Origin: Methanobrevibacter sp.
GTDB lineage: Archaea; Methanobacteriota; Methanobacteria; Methanobacteriales; Methanobacteriaceae
Assembly (NCBI GenBank): GCA_017434555.1
Contig: JAFRFB010000055.1
Coordinates: 18,637-82,636 of the forward strand
Direction: 5' to 3'
DNA: 64,000 bases
Shown: positions 26,325 through 34,935 of the stretch, one piece after another
Numbering within the stretch: the first letter of the stretch is position 1
Layout: each line of letters opens with the position of its first letter
Notes under the pieces: model-generated
The model's database searches: none
What the model was told of the DNA's origin: nothing
Seen by the model: the letters and a program-made list of their open reading frames with translations, nothing else
Program-made: the position numbers and the translations under genes

Positions 26325-26518
26325 TTTGGCAGATAATTTTTTCTTATGAATTAGCAGTTGAAACTAATTCATTGATTTTTGGAGATTGTATTAGTTACGA
26401 CTAATAATGTAAAAGCAATGTGTTTTAGGTATCCCTAAACTTTACATCACTATAATTACATAGTCACTTATCCTATATAAAACTTTCTAATTTTTTAGGC
26501 TAACCTAAACTTTTACAC
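26325..26518 (+). promoter_or_regulatory. Duplicated control region, copy B, with two TTTAGG-N4-CCTAAA operators
   Basis: It matches copy A (25319-25520) block by block: TTTGGCAGATA, GAATTAG/CTAATTC (26348-26370), ATTAGT-TACG-ACTAAT (26390-26405), AAAAGCAATGTGTTTT, TATATAAA (about 26474) and TTTAGG-CTAA-CCTAAA (26494-26509). It has an extra operator, TTTAGG-TATC-CCTAAA (26424-26439), that copy A lacks. A second TATA box lies at 26524-26534, nearer the gene at 26584. Confidence 0.65.
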
Positions 26519-26583
26519 CAAAACTTTATATATATCAACTTATAAATAATTTAAACACAAGATTAATACCAAGAGGCGATGAC

Positions 26584-27174
26584 ATGGAAAGCGAAAAAAT
26601 TGACATAATATTTTTGATTGACAGAAGCGGTTCAATGTATGGATCTGAAAACGATACCATCGGCGGATTCAATTCTTTCATTGCAAAACAGAAAGAGAAT
26701 GAAACCGATGCAAGGGTAACCACAATACTTTTTGACCATGGCTATGAAGTGCTCTACAAAAGAAAAAACATTTATGAGATTGATGATTTAACCAGAAACG
26801 AGTATTATGTAAGGGGCTCAACCGCACTTTTGGATGCAATCGGAAGAACAATCACTTCAATGGACAGGGAAATTGACAATAAGGTCCTTTTTGTAATAAC
26901 CACTGACGGCTATGAAAATTCATCCAAGGAATTCACACGCCAGCAAATCAAGAACATGATCAATAATCACAACTGGGAATTCATCTACCTGGGTGCCGAT
27001 ATAGATTCATATGCCGAAGCGTCAAGTATAGGAATCAGAAGCAGCAGAGTATCCAACTACAGGAAAACCTCCGATGGAATCAATAGAATGTATGAATGTT
27101 TAAGTGATGCAACGATAAACTATTCAAAATTTGAAACTCTTGATGATTCGTGGAAGGAAAAACTTGAGGAATAG
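26584..27174 (+). CDS. von Willebrand factor A domain protein
   Basis: The 196-residue cytosolic protein is a stand-alone VWA domain. All parts of the metal-ion-dependent adhesion site are visible: DRSGSM (residues 12-17), the threonine in 'RGSTALLDAIG' (about 79-89) and 'TTDGYEN' (about 106-112). There is no signal peptide. VWA proteins of this size often scaffold AAA ATPase or stress complexes, and a CbbX-type AAA ATPase lies 2 kb upstream, but no direct link is shown. GAGGCGATGAC before the ATG acts as Shine-Dalgarno. Its control region duplicates that of the QueG-like gene. Confidence 0.85.
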   Translation: MESEKIDIIFLIDRSGSMYGSENDTIGGFNSFIAKQKENETDARVTTILFDHGYEVLYKRKNIYEIDDLTRNEYYVRGSTALLDAIGRTITSMDREIDNKVLFVITTDGYENSSKEFTRQQIKNMINNHNWEFIYLGADIDSYAEASSIGIRSSRVSNYRKTSDGINRMYECLSDATINYSKFETLDDSWKEKLEE

Positions 27175-27524
27175 TAAAATTTTTTAAACATTTTAATTCT
27201 ACAATAGATTTTTCCATTAATTTTTTCCACTTATTTTTTTAAATTTTTTAATTTTTTATACTAAAAATGTACACATCTTATTAATATTCCATTAAATTTC
27301 TTATTTTTGATTAATGTATAGTTTATCTGACATATTTTAAACAATATATTTTCAAATAGATTACTTTTTAGATATTTTTTAGAAAACTTATGAATAATAT
27401 TTAAACTTTATATATGTGTATTTTTATAACATTATATGATCAATTTAAATATTGATTGATTAATTTATGCATAATTTTTGAAATCGATTTAAAAAATTGA
27501 TTACAAATTTGAAGACGTGATACA
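27175..27524. other. Gene-free AT-rich region upstream of a secreted protein gene
   Basis: No coding potential is apparent. A TATA-like ACTTTATATATGTG lies near 27405-27418, giving a leader of roughly 80-100 nt for the gene at 27525. An 18-bp string starting ATTCTACAATAG (27196-27213) recurs at 35634, upstream of another anchored protein. Confidence 0.4.
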
Positions 27525-28121
27525 ATGAAAAAATCTATATTATATATCTTTGTAGTGTTAATGGCTTTATCATTAACATTAGGCGCTGTCAGCGCTGAAG
27601 ATGTCGCAGAAGAAGGCAATGCTGCCGGTGGCGATATCGTAGTTACAGACATTGAAGATGTTTCCGTAGCTGATGTTGAAGTGGATGTTGAACCTCTGAC
27701 AGAAAATGAGTATGAAATATATTGGGGCGTTGGCGTAGCTAACAACGGTCCTGATACAGCTTACAATACTGTCGTACGTGTTGACGGATCCGACAACTTA
27801 TTATTATGGGATATTCCTGTAATAAGCCAAGGTACTTACTATCCTGAATATGGTGTATGGGATGTCGGTGACTTAGCTGCTGGTGACGTTGCTGTAATGA
27901 TACTCGATACCCTCAAAATGGATGAAGGTCCATACTGGGTAGATGCTATTGCTGTAAGTGATTCTGCAGACCCTGACTTATCAAACAATTACGACATTGC
28001 TTGGGTAGGTCTTGACGCAGCTGCAGCAGAAGAAACTCTTCCAGAAACCGGTAACCCATTAGCTATGGCTTTACTCGCTTTATTAGCAATCGGTGTTGGC
28101 GGAATTAAAAGAAGATTCTAA
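27525..28121 (+). CDS. Secreted DUF11-like protein with LPETG-type sorting signal
   Basis: The 198-residue product has a signal peptide (residues 1-24, ending AVSAE), a DUF11/CARDB-like beta-sandwich ('GVGVANNGPDTAYNTVV', 'DPDLSNNYDIAWV') over about residues 40-165, and a C-terminal sorting signal: LPETG at 172-176, a hydrophobic helix, then KRRF. This is the layout of sortase substrates. In Methanobrevibacter surface proteins a '[DE]TGNP' start to the helix is frequent, as here. The protein is probably fixed to the cell surface. A related layout is seen at 35903. Confidence 0.8.
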   Translation: MKKSILYIFVVLMALSLTLGAVSAEDVAEEGNAAGGDIVVTDIEDVSVADVEVDVEPLTENEYEIYWGVGVANNGPDTAYNTVVRVDGSDNLLLWDIPVISQGTYYPEYGVWDVGDLAAGDVAVMILDTLKMDEGPYWVDAIAVSDSADPDLSNNYDIAWVGLDAAAAEETLPETGNPLAMALLALLAIGVGGIKRRF

Positions 28122-28183
28122 ATCAACGAATTAAACAAAATAAATTGGTCAATTAAGTTTTAACTTGATATATGTATATGGAT

Positions 28184-28220
28184 TAAGGGTATAATCTCCA
28201 CCACCCTTATCTTTATATAT
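28184..28220 (+). promoter_or_regulatory. Promoter with inverted repeat
   Basis: TAAGGGT (28184-28190) and ACCCTTA (28203-28209) form an inverted repeat that abuts a TATA box (TTTATATATAAT, about 28211-28222) upstream of the gene at 28266. It could be an operator covering the BRE/TATA region. Confidence 0.4.
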
Positions 28221-28265
28221 AATTAATGTAAATAGTATTTTCTAACTGAATTTTTGTGTGATAAT

Positions 28266-28610
28266 ATGGCTGATAAAAAATTATTGAAAGATTATACTAA
28301 AGAAGAAATTGCCGAGTTCAGCGCTCTTGAAAAAGAAGCTTACGACAGGGCAAACAAATTAAACAAAGAATTTATCCATATTGAAAGCCTTTTAAATGAT
28401 TTGACTGAACATTGGAAAGAGTATTTCATATTCCTCGAAGATCAAAAAATATCCAAAATCTGTGAATTTTACGGGGATAAGACCGCTCCTTTTGATGATG
28501 AATTACGTGAAGTAATCGCAGGCAACTTAAAGTCTTCCCTAAACAGCGTTCATAAGGCTGTTAACTACAACACCAAAAAAATTGATTCCGGAAGAATATT
28601 GGATAGATAA
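28266..28610 (+). CDS. Small cytosolic protein of unknown function
   Basis: The 114-residue protein is charged and mainly helical, with no membrane segment or metal site. A GTG at 28254 would add four residues; the ATG at 28266 is preferred because GTGTGAT precedes it at a suitable distance. I do not recognise the family. The stop codon lies within a terminator hairpin. Confidence 0.6.
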   Translation: MADKKLLKDYTKEEIAEFSALEKEAYDRANKLNKEFIHIESLLNDLTEHWKEYFIFLEDQKISKICEFYGDKTAPFDDELREVIAGNLKSSLNSVHKAVNYNTKKIDSGRILDR

Positions 28611-28642
28611 GTGTTTAAAAACACTTAAAACCCACTTTTTTT
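28609..28642 (+). terminator. Terminator after the 28266 gene
   Basis: AAGTGTTT (28609-28616) and AAACACTT (28619-28626) form a stem, followed by a T run at about 28635-28642. Confidence 0.65.
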
Positions 28643-29502
28643 TAAAATATAATATTATACCATCTGAACTTTAGACCTGCATAATAGCTGATTAATATTG
28701 ATGCAATTGAAGTAAGTACATAGATAATGACCACATCAATAGGCGTCACTGCCAAAAAGAAGCATAATCCAATAATCTCTACCAGGTAAAATATCAGTGA
28801 ATTGTTATTGTTGATGTATGTGAAAATCCCCAAAACCACAGGCGTAAATACGATGGCCAGAATAAATCCTAAGACATGGAAAAAGGGATAGATATTTCCC
28901 ACATCAAGGTTAAAGATGAAAATGAACAGAAACATCTCAAAAGCAGTCATAATGAATCCGAAAACTCCTCCGGTAATTGCCTGAGCCATGGTATGCTTTT
29001 TTAAGGTTACACGGGACCAGATTAAAAGCGGATATATCAGGCCGAATATTGCACCGACAGGACCTAAAAGAATAATGAGTGCACATACAGGACCGCTCAA
29101 ACCTGTGGTATGAACGCTGATTTTCCATTGGGTTGTAATTAACATCACGATAAATGTATTAATACAGTAGCATAACAGCAGAAATGTCAAAAAGTCATTC
29201 AATCCTAAAAATCTTGAAATCATAAATCCTATAAAGTAAGACACCGTTCCGATAATAAGAGGAATCTTTCTGTCCTTTCTGTTTGAAATGTCATTGTCGT
29301 TTCCGGTTCTTTTAGCCCAATAGAGAATAATGACCATCGGCAATATTGAAGCAAATACTATTGAAATCAATTCAAGAGTCGGAAATTCCCACAGATTGCT
29401 CCATGAGAGTGTTAGGCATATTATTAAAAACAGAGGTATACATATAATCGGAGGATTTGTAAAAGCCGAAATCGTTTTCGCTAATCTAAATTTGGAATTC
29501 AT
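28642..29502 (-). CDS. PAP2-like membrane phosphatase family protein
   Basis: The 286-residue protein has about eight membrane helices. The PAP2 signature is partly visible: 'NRKDRKIPL' for the first motif, 'SVHTTGLSGP' for the second, and 'WSRVTLKKHTMAQAITGGVFG' for the third, which normally carries the catalytic histidine. Family members remove phosphate from lipid-like pyrophosphates in the membrane. Because motif 2 lacks the usual PSGH, activity cannot be taken for granted. The 3' end abuts the terminator of the convergent gene. Confidence 0.7.
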   Translation of the reverse strand: MNSKFRLAKTISAFTNPPIICIPLFLIICLTLSWSNLWEFPTLELISIVFASILPMVIILYWAKRTGNDNDISNRKDRKIPLIIGTVSYFIGFMISRFLGLNDFLTFLLLCYCINTFIVMLITTQWKISVHTTGLSGPVCALIILLGPVGAIFGLIYPLLIWSRVTLKKHTMAQAITGGVFGFIMTAFEMFLFIFIFNLDVGNIYPFFHVLGFILAIVFTPVVLGIFTYINNNNSLIFYLVEIIGLCFFLAVTPIDVVIIYVLTSIASILISYYAGLKFRWYNIIF

Positions 29503-29637
29503 AAGTATAGTATAAAATTACATGCTTTTAAATATATCCTTCTGTCAAAAATTATTTTCAACTAACGCTTCGCGATAACAGGCGGTCGTTAATTGTCTGC
29601 TTAACTATATTAATCAAATCACCAAATAATTAATATT

Positions 29638-30390
29638 ATGGAAATAAATTATCTTCTTGAAGGCAGCGGGGAAAATACTATTGTTTTTATTCATGGACTG
29701 TCCGATAACCTCTATTATTGGCAAAGACTGTCTTTTGAATTAAGTAAAAATTATAAAGTACTTTCATATGACCTCAGGGGACATGGAAGTTCACCATACG
29801 CTCCATTTACCATGGATGAGCTTGCAGATGATTTGCATGATCTTCTTTTAAGTCTGGATATCGCTAAGACCAGTCTTGTAGGACTTTCCCTTGGAGGAAA
29901 TGTTGCTCTTTTATTTGCACTGAAATATCCTCAAATGGTTGAAAAGCTTGTTATAATGTCAAGTTTCAGCCAAGTCGATGATAACTTAAGGTTAAAGTTT
30001 GAAGAGTTTAAGACAGCTATTGGAAATTCCTATGAGGATTTTTACGATGTAATAATTAAATATGTACTTCCTGAAGATATTTTAAATGAAAACCGTGAAG
30101 CCCTTGAACTCTATAAAAAGGAAGCGGCAAAGTCTGCAAACATCAAAGCCATTGAAAACGGAATAGATATAGGCGTTGACTTTTACATTACAGACAAACT
30201 GAAATGTCTGAATCATCCAGCACTGATTCTAGCAGGAAGAGACGATGAAATAACTCATATTGATTTATCCGAGATTTTAAATGAAAACATTGAAAACTCA
30301 CAGTTGATAATATTTGAAAATACAAAGCACAATCTGCTTATTAAAAGAAACATGGCCGAAATAATAAAAATATTAAGGGAATTTCTATGA
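29638..30390 (+). CDS. Alpha/beta-fold hydrolase
   Basis: The 250-residue protein has the classical hydrolase layout: oxyanion 'FIHGLSDN' (about residues 17-24), nucleophile elbow 'VGLSLGGNVAL' (serine near 84), an acid in 'AGRDDEI' (about 200) and the catalytic histidine in 'ENTKHNLLI' (about 229). The substrate is unknown. Its stop overlaps the start of the glycosyltransferase by 4 bp (ATGA), so the two are coupled. No Shine-Dalgarno is visible at the ATG. Confidence 0.88.
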   Translation: MEINYLLEGSGENTIVFIHGLSDNLYYWQRLSFELSKNYKVLSYDLRGHGSSPYAPFTMDELADDLHDLLLSLDIAKTSLVGLSLGGNVALLFALKYPQMVEKLVIMSSFSQVDDNLRLKFEEFKTAIGNSYEDFYDVIIKYVLPEDILNENREALELYKKEAAKSANIKAIENGIDIGVDFYITDKLKCLNHPALILAGRDDEITHIDLSEILNENIENSQLIIFENTKHNLLIKRNMAEIIKILREFL

Positions 30391-31367
30391 AAGTATCAGT
30401 AATATTATGCGTTTACAATGAAGAGAGATTCATAAGAAAAGCTATTGAAAGCATTTTAAAGCAAAGCCTCACTGATTTTGAATTCATCATCGTCAATGAC
30501 GGGTCAAGTGATGATACATTGGATATTATAAACTCTTATGATGATGAACGAATCAGACTAATTAATCAGCAAAACATGGGTCTTGGAGCATCAAGAAACA
30601 GGGCCATTGACTTGGCTCAGGGTGAATACGTGACTTTTCTTGATGGAGATGACTGGTTCAGCGAAGATGCTTTAGAAATTGCCTACGCTGAAGCAAAATC
30701 CAGGGATACGGATATTTCAATATTCCAGATTAAATACTTTGATGACGGCACTGGCGAATATTCAGATAACGACTGGTTCAATCTGAATTCTTTTGATGAA
30801 ACATTTGACGGACGTGTATTTTCACCTGATGAGTGCAAAGACTTTTTATTTGATTTATCCGTCAATGCATGTCAAAAAATCTATAAAAATGATTTTCTTC
30901 ACTCATCCGGCGCCAGATTCGTAGAAGGCATATACTTTGAAGACATGCCCTTTTTCTTTGAAATATTTTTAAAGGCTTCAAGAGTCTCCATTATCCGAAA
31001 GCATCTTTACTATCACCGCAAACACTCAAAATCAATCACAGATATCATTGACTGTGATTACCTCGATACCGTGCCTGCAGGCCAGGAACTTATGAAAAGG
31101 TTTATTGAAAACGGCTTTTACGAGGATTACAAGTTTGATTTGTTGGCTTATAAGATTAACGGACCAAGATTTGCACTATCACAGATTGTGGACAAGTGTA
31201 AATCTCCATTGTTTGACCTGATACATGAGGATTATCTTGAAATCAGGGATTCTATATATTATGAAGACTATTTGAATGAATTGGGTCCTGTAAAGAAAAA
31301 ATTCTTTTTGGATGTCATTGAAGCCGGCACTTACGAAGAATTTCTGGCCTTAGATAATCATAAGTAA
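30387..31367 (+). CDS. Family 2 glycosyltransferase (GT-A fold)
   Basis: The 326-residue protein starts with the GT2 signature 'VSVILCVYNEERFIRKAI', followed by 'IVNDGSSDDT' and the metal-binding 'LDGDDWF' (about residues 91-97). It has no membrane helix, so it acts in the cytosol or at the membrane surface, probably on cell-wall or exopolysaccharide precursors. It is the second gene of an operon with the alpha/beta hydrolase. Confidence 0.9.
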   Translation: MKVSVILCVYNEERFIRKAIESILKQSLTDFEFIIVNDGSSDDTLDIINSYDDERIRLINQQNMGLGASRNRAIDLAQGEYVTFLDGDDWFSEDALEIAYAEAKSRDTDISIFQIKYFDDGTGEYSDNDWFNLNSFDETFDGRVFSPDECKDFLFDLSVNACQKIYKNDFLHSSGARFVEGIYFEDMPFFFEIFLKASRVSIIRKHLYYHRKHSKSITDIIDCDYLDTVPAGQELMKRFIENGFYEDYKFDLLAYKINGPRFALSQIVDKCKSPLFDLIHEDYLEIRDSIYYEDYLNELGPVKKKFFLDVIEAGTYEEFLALDNHK

Positions 31368-31398
31368 TTTTTACCTTTCCAGAAAATATTCCTTTCCT

Positions 31399-31456
31399 TT
31401 TAGATTATTGATTAAAGGAAGTTATATTGTCTAAAATGAAAATAAATAATTTATAT
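31399..31456 (+). promoter_or_regulatory. Rpn-type promoter with conserved upstream element (copy 2)
   Basis: The 27-bp element (31399-31425) differs at one position from that at 7913-7939 and is again followed, after 24 bp, by a TATA box (TTTATAT, 31450-31456). The downstream gene is the second Rpn-like gene. Confidence 0.55.
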
Positions 31457-31537
31457 ACTATATTTGCCAATATAAATATTGTTCAACTACATATTTTAAA
31501 AAATAAAAAATTTTAAATGATTAATGCTGTGGTGAAT

Positions 31538-32512
31538 ATGGAAAAAAATAAATTTGTGAACTATAATCCGACTCTTGAAGGATTAGTCGACCAATTAATT
31601 AAGGAACCTAATCATAATCCTCGTGATACAGCATTTCGATTAATAGTAAGTCACCATTCAAAGGCTGCACATACTTCATTCAATTTTCCCGGAAAATTTG
31701 TGAAAAAACTGGATTTGGATGTTCATACTGAAAATGGAAGAAATTTAAGGATGGACCATGGTGAATTGGTACTTCCGGATGGGATAATTACTCGTAAATC
31801 AACTATTAATGTTGAACATCAATCTACAAAGCTTTATCGGGAAAAAATAGACAGAATATATGATTATAAGTTATATTTAATCCACAAACATAATATTCCC
31901 TCCCGTTCTATTGTAATAACAAATATAGATCCTGGTGAGAAAAAAATATGTTATGAGGCTTTTGGTGAAACATATCAGGTTGATTACATCCTGTGTGATA
32001 TTGGGGAAATTAAAAAAAGATTAAATATTTTAAGAAATATAATCAATAATAACAAACCATTATCAGATGTAGTATTATTAAATTTCGCTTATATTGCAAT
32101 TTTTGTTGAAGATGATGTTGGAAAAGAGATAATTGAAGAAATTGCTCAGTTATTTGGCCAACTGGAATTCTTAAATAATACCCTTTATTTGGATTTGTAC
32201 CAAACTCTTAAAAAGATGATTAAGTATCATTTTTTAGATGATTTGGAAAAAACAAAGGAGTTGCTAACTATGATTACTAAATCAGTACCTAAAGAAATAT
32301 ATGGAGAATTATCTGTATTTGAATTGTTTTTAAATGAAATTGATGAATATCGTGAATTAGTCAAACAAAATGAAGCTTCTTTGCTAAAAAAAGATAAAGA
32401 GATGTCAGCTATGGGTGATGAGATGTCTACTATGCGTAATGAGCTTTCTGCTAAGGATCAACTAATTGAAGATTTAAAAAAGCAGTTGGAGCAAAAAAAT
32501 CATAAACTTTAA
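31538..32512 (+). CDS. Rpn-like PD-(D/E)XK nuclease family protein
   Basis: The protein (about 324 residues) belongs to the same broad family as the gene at 8043. The nuclease core is better preserved: 'LVLPDGIITRKSTINVEHQSTK' (residues 80-105) gives the aspartate and the E-x-Q of the family, followed by 'YDYKLYLIHKHN'. The C-terminal 70 residues are a lysine/glutamate-rich coiled coil (LLKKDKEMSAMGDEMSTM). GGTGA at 31531 fits the ATG at 31538 better than that at 31517. A degenerate copy of its 3' end follows directly. Confidence 0.75.
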   Translation: MEKNKFVNYNPTLEGLVDQLIKEPNHNPRDTAFRLIVSHHSKAAHTSFNFPGKFVKKLDLDVHTENGRNLRMDHGELVLPDGIITRKSTINVEHQSTKLYREKIDRIYDYKLYLIHKHNIPSRSIVITNIDPGEKKICYEAFGETYQVDYILCDIGEIKKRLNILRNIINNNKPLSDVVLLNFAYIAIFVEDDVGKEIIEEIAQLFGQLEFLNNTLYLDLYQTLKKMIKYHFLDDLEKTKELLTMITKSVPKEIYGELSVFELFLNEIDEYRELVKQNEASLLKKDKEMSAMGDEMSTMRNELSAKDQLIEDLKKQLEQKNHKL

Positions 32513-32525
32513 ATTAATTTCATGA

Positions 32526-32818
32526 TTAATTACGATTATATTGTAATTTTTTGAAGATGATGTTCTAAAAGAGATAATTGAAGAGATTGCTCAGTATTGG
32601 TTAAAACAAAGGAATTACTAACTATGATTAATCAAACAGTACCTGAAGAAAGAAATGATGAATTACATGTATTTGAATTGTTTTTAGCTGAAATTGATGA
32701 ATATCGTGAATTAGTCAAACAAAATGAAGCTTCTTTGCTAAAAAAAGATAAAGAGCTTTCTGCTAAGGATAAACTAATTGAAGATTTAAAAAAGCAGTTG
32801 GAGCAACAAAAATCATAA
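32526..32818 (+). pseudogene. Partial tandem duplicate of the Rpn-like gene 3' end
   Basis: This stretch repeats parts of the preceding gene. 32535-32595 matches 32085-32145 ('ATATTG.AATTTTTTGAAGATGATGTT' region), then the copy jumps to the equivalent of about 32247 and runs to the end, including 'VKQNEASLLKKDKE' and 'LIEDLKKQLEQ'. The deletion removes about 100 bp. An open frame of 73 codons (32597-32818) remains but has no proper start signal. The duplicated part is mainly the coiled coil. Confidence 0.8.
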
Positions 32819-32972
32819 ACCTTTAAATTAATTTCATGATTAATTAAATTATAATTATTTCATTTTTAATCATTTTAATTATGGTTAATTTTAATTTAAT
32901 TAATATTATCGCGAAATTATTATTTTTTTTAACACTTCATCTATATCCTCATTAACAATTAATAAAAATTTT

Positions 32973-33018
32973 TAATTGTTGTCTGTGCAATTGTTGTCAA
33001 TGCAACAGTTTATATAGT
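32973..33018 (+). promoter_or_regulatory. MarR-operon promoter with direct repeats
   Basis: Two copies of AATTGTTGTC, 15 bp apart (about 32974 and 32989), lie directly before a TATA box (TTTATATAG, 33009-33017). A further TGTTGTACTGTC lies just downstream. Such arrangement suits autoregulation by the MarR protein encoded next. Confidence 0.45.
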
Positions 33019-33081
33019 AGTAATTACTAATGTTGTACTGTCGATTAATTTTTATATAATTGATTTAAATGAAGGTTAATT

Positions 33082-33543
33082 ATGTCATGTTGTGATTTAG
33101 AAGATATTGATTCTAAAGACTTGCCTATCTCTAAATTGGTTGCTCTTATCTATAAATCGCAGAAAATCTTTTTCAATAATATGCTTAGTGAGTTGAATAT
33201 CAACAATACTCAATTTCACATATTATTTGAAATAAGTAACGACTCCAATATTAATCAGGAAAAGATTGCATCAAGATGCAATGTAAATAAGGGTGCAGTT
33301 GCAAGATCCATTAAAAAATTGGAGGACAGCGATTTTATTTCAAGAACAATCGATGAAAATAATAGAAGGCAAAACATTATTTCATTAACGCCTAAAGGTA
33401 AGGAAACTATAAATCAGGCAACTAATCTTTTGAATGATATAGAAGATTATCTTTTTGACGATAATGATGAAAAAGAATTGTTACAAAAAATATTGAAAGA
33501 TTTAGCTATTAAAGCAATATTATTAAATGAAAAAAGGGTTTGA
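33082..33543 (+). CDS. MarR-family transcriptional regulator
   Basis: The 153-residue protein has the MarR winged helix: 'INQEKIASRCNVNKGAVARSIKKLEDSDFISR' (about residues 55-87) and the wing 'DENNRRQNIISLTPKGKE'. The N-terminal 'MSCCDLED' has a cysteine pair that could sense redox, which is inference. Its stop overlaps or abuts the start of a MATE exporter, so it is the likely repressor of that drug-efflux operon. Confidence 0.9.
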   Translation: MSCCDLEDIDSKDLPISKLVALIYKSQKIFFNNMLSELNINNTQFHILFEISNDSNINQEKIASRCNVNKGAVARSIKKLEDSDFISRTIDENNRRQNIISLTPKGKETINQATNLLNDIEDYLFDDNDEKELLQKILKDLAIKAILLNEKRV

Positions 33544-33548
33544 TAAGA

Positions 33549-34916
33549 TTGAGTGAAAGAAATGATAATATTGAAATGATTACAGGTGACCCTAAAAAGG
33601 CTATTATTAAATTGAGTATTCCAATGATGCTTTCCATGCTTCTTATTATGTTATATAACATTGCCGACAGTATCTGGGTGGCAGGAATCGGTGCTGAAGC
33701 TCTTGCGGCTTTAGGATTCATTACTCCATTGTTTATGGTTCTCGTCGGTTTAGGTGGAGGTATCGGAGCAGGTGCAAATTCATTGATTGCCCGTAATATC
33801 GGTGCAAAGAATTTCGACCAGGCAAACAATGCAGGTTTGCACGCAATAGTGTTGTGTATTATAATTTCAGTGATTTTTACTGTATTGATGCTTCTCTTCC
33901 TACCTATGTTATTGGAGTTGATGGGAGCAGGAGATTCAATTGGCTATGCCCTTGACTATGGTTATGTTATATTTGCAGCTTTGTTTATCTTTGTATACTC
34001 AGGTGTTGCTTCAGCTATATTCAGATCTGAAGGAGACATGAAAAGGGCAACAATAGCTATTGCAGTAACTGCCGTAATGAACATTGTCCTTGACCCGATT
34101 TTTATTTATGTTTTGAACATGGGAATCGTTGGAGCTGCCTGGGCAACAGTATTGTCAGCAACATTGTCATGTCTTGTAATGTCCTATTGGATTTGGGGTA
34201 AAAAGGATTTGTTTTTGGATTTGTCTCCTAAAAACTTCAGTTTTCAGGGTAAAATGATGATTGATGAACTGCAGGTTGCCATTCCGTCAACACTTGAAAA
34301 CATTATCTTTTCCGCTTTGGCGATTATAATTAACGGAATGCTTGTAGCCGCATCCGGAACTACTGCAGTGGCGGTTTATACTGCATCAATGAGGATTGTT
34401 CAGATGGCTATGATTCCTTTAATAGGTATGGGAACTGCAGTTTTAACAGTGGCTGGTGTTGCTTACGGTGCACGTAACTATGAAAACCTTAAAACATCCC
34501 ACAGCTATTCAATCAAGCTGGGTTTTGCACTCTCAATTGCTCTTGGGGCACTAATGTATATATTTTCTCATCAGATTGCTGCTGTGTTTTCATATACTTC
34601 AGCCAGTGCGTCATTGGCTCCTGAAATTGCAAATGCAATATCTATTCTTAGTCTTTTTGTTCTTGCAGTTCCACACGGTATGATGTCAGCCATGGTTTTC
34701 CAGGGTGTAGGTAAGGGTATTTATTCTCTTATCATTACTTTGCTTAGATCATTGATTTTGGAAGGAGTATTTGCATATGTCTTCTGCTTTGTCTTCGGAT
34801 GGGGTGTGATTGGAGTATATTCAGGTGTTCTTTTGGGCTGTTTTGTTGGAGGAACAGTCGGTTATATCTGGGCTAAGATATTTATTAAAAGATTCGGTGA
34901 AAACTTACATCATTAA
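33549..34916 (+). CDS. MATE-family multidrug efflux transporter
   Basis: The protein (about 455 residues) has twelve membrane helices and the MATE pattern: 'KAIIKLSIPMMLSMLLIMLYNIADSIWVAGIG' at the start and 'YNIADS'-type repeats near the second half ('GTTAVAVYTASMRIVQMAMIPLIGMGTA'). The family exports cationic compounds using Na+ or H+. TTG codons at 33540 and 33549 are candidate starts; AAGGG at 33534-33538 fits the second. It forms an operon with MarR. Unlike the MATE protein at 55115, it has no fused domain. Confidence 0.92.
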   Translation: MSERNDNIEMITGDPKKAIIKLSIPMMLSMLLIMLYNIADSIWVAGIGAEALAALGFITPLFMVLVGLGGGIGAGANSLIARNIGAKNFDQANNAGLHAIVLCIIISVIFTVLMLLFLPMLLELMGAGDSIGYALDYGYVIFAALFIFVYSGVASAIFRSEGDMKRATIAIAVTAVMNIVLDPIFIYVLNMGIVGAAWATVLSATLSCLVMSYWIWGKKDLFLDLSPKNFSFQGKMMIDELQVAIPSTLENIIFSALAIIINGMLVAASGTTAVAVYTASMRIVQMAMIPLIGMGTAVLTVAGVAYGARNYENLKTSHSYSIKLGFALSIALGALMYIFSHQIAAVFSYTSASASLAPEIANAISILSLFVLAVPHGMMSAMVFQGVGKGIYSLIITLLRSLILEGVFAYVFCFVFGWGVIGVYSGVLLGCFVGGTVGYIWAKIFIKRFGENLHH

Positions 34917-34935
34917 GTTTTCATTTATTTTTTTT
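34900..34935 (+). terminator. MATE gene terminator
   Basis: AAAACTTA (34900-34907) and TAAGTTTT (34914-34921) form a stem across the stop codon, then a T-rich tract follows. Confidence 0.6.

Noticed and set aside
29560..29610. An inverted repeat around ACGCTTCGCG...GGCGGTCGTTA before the hydrolase gene
   Set aside because: Arms of only about five bases with mismatches; not better than chance.
32597..32818. A 73-codon ORF as an independent coiled-coil gene
   Set aside because: It is a partial duplicate of the preceding gene's 3' end with no start signals of its own.
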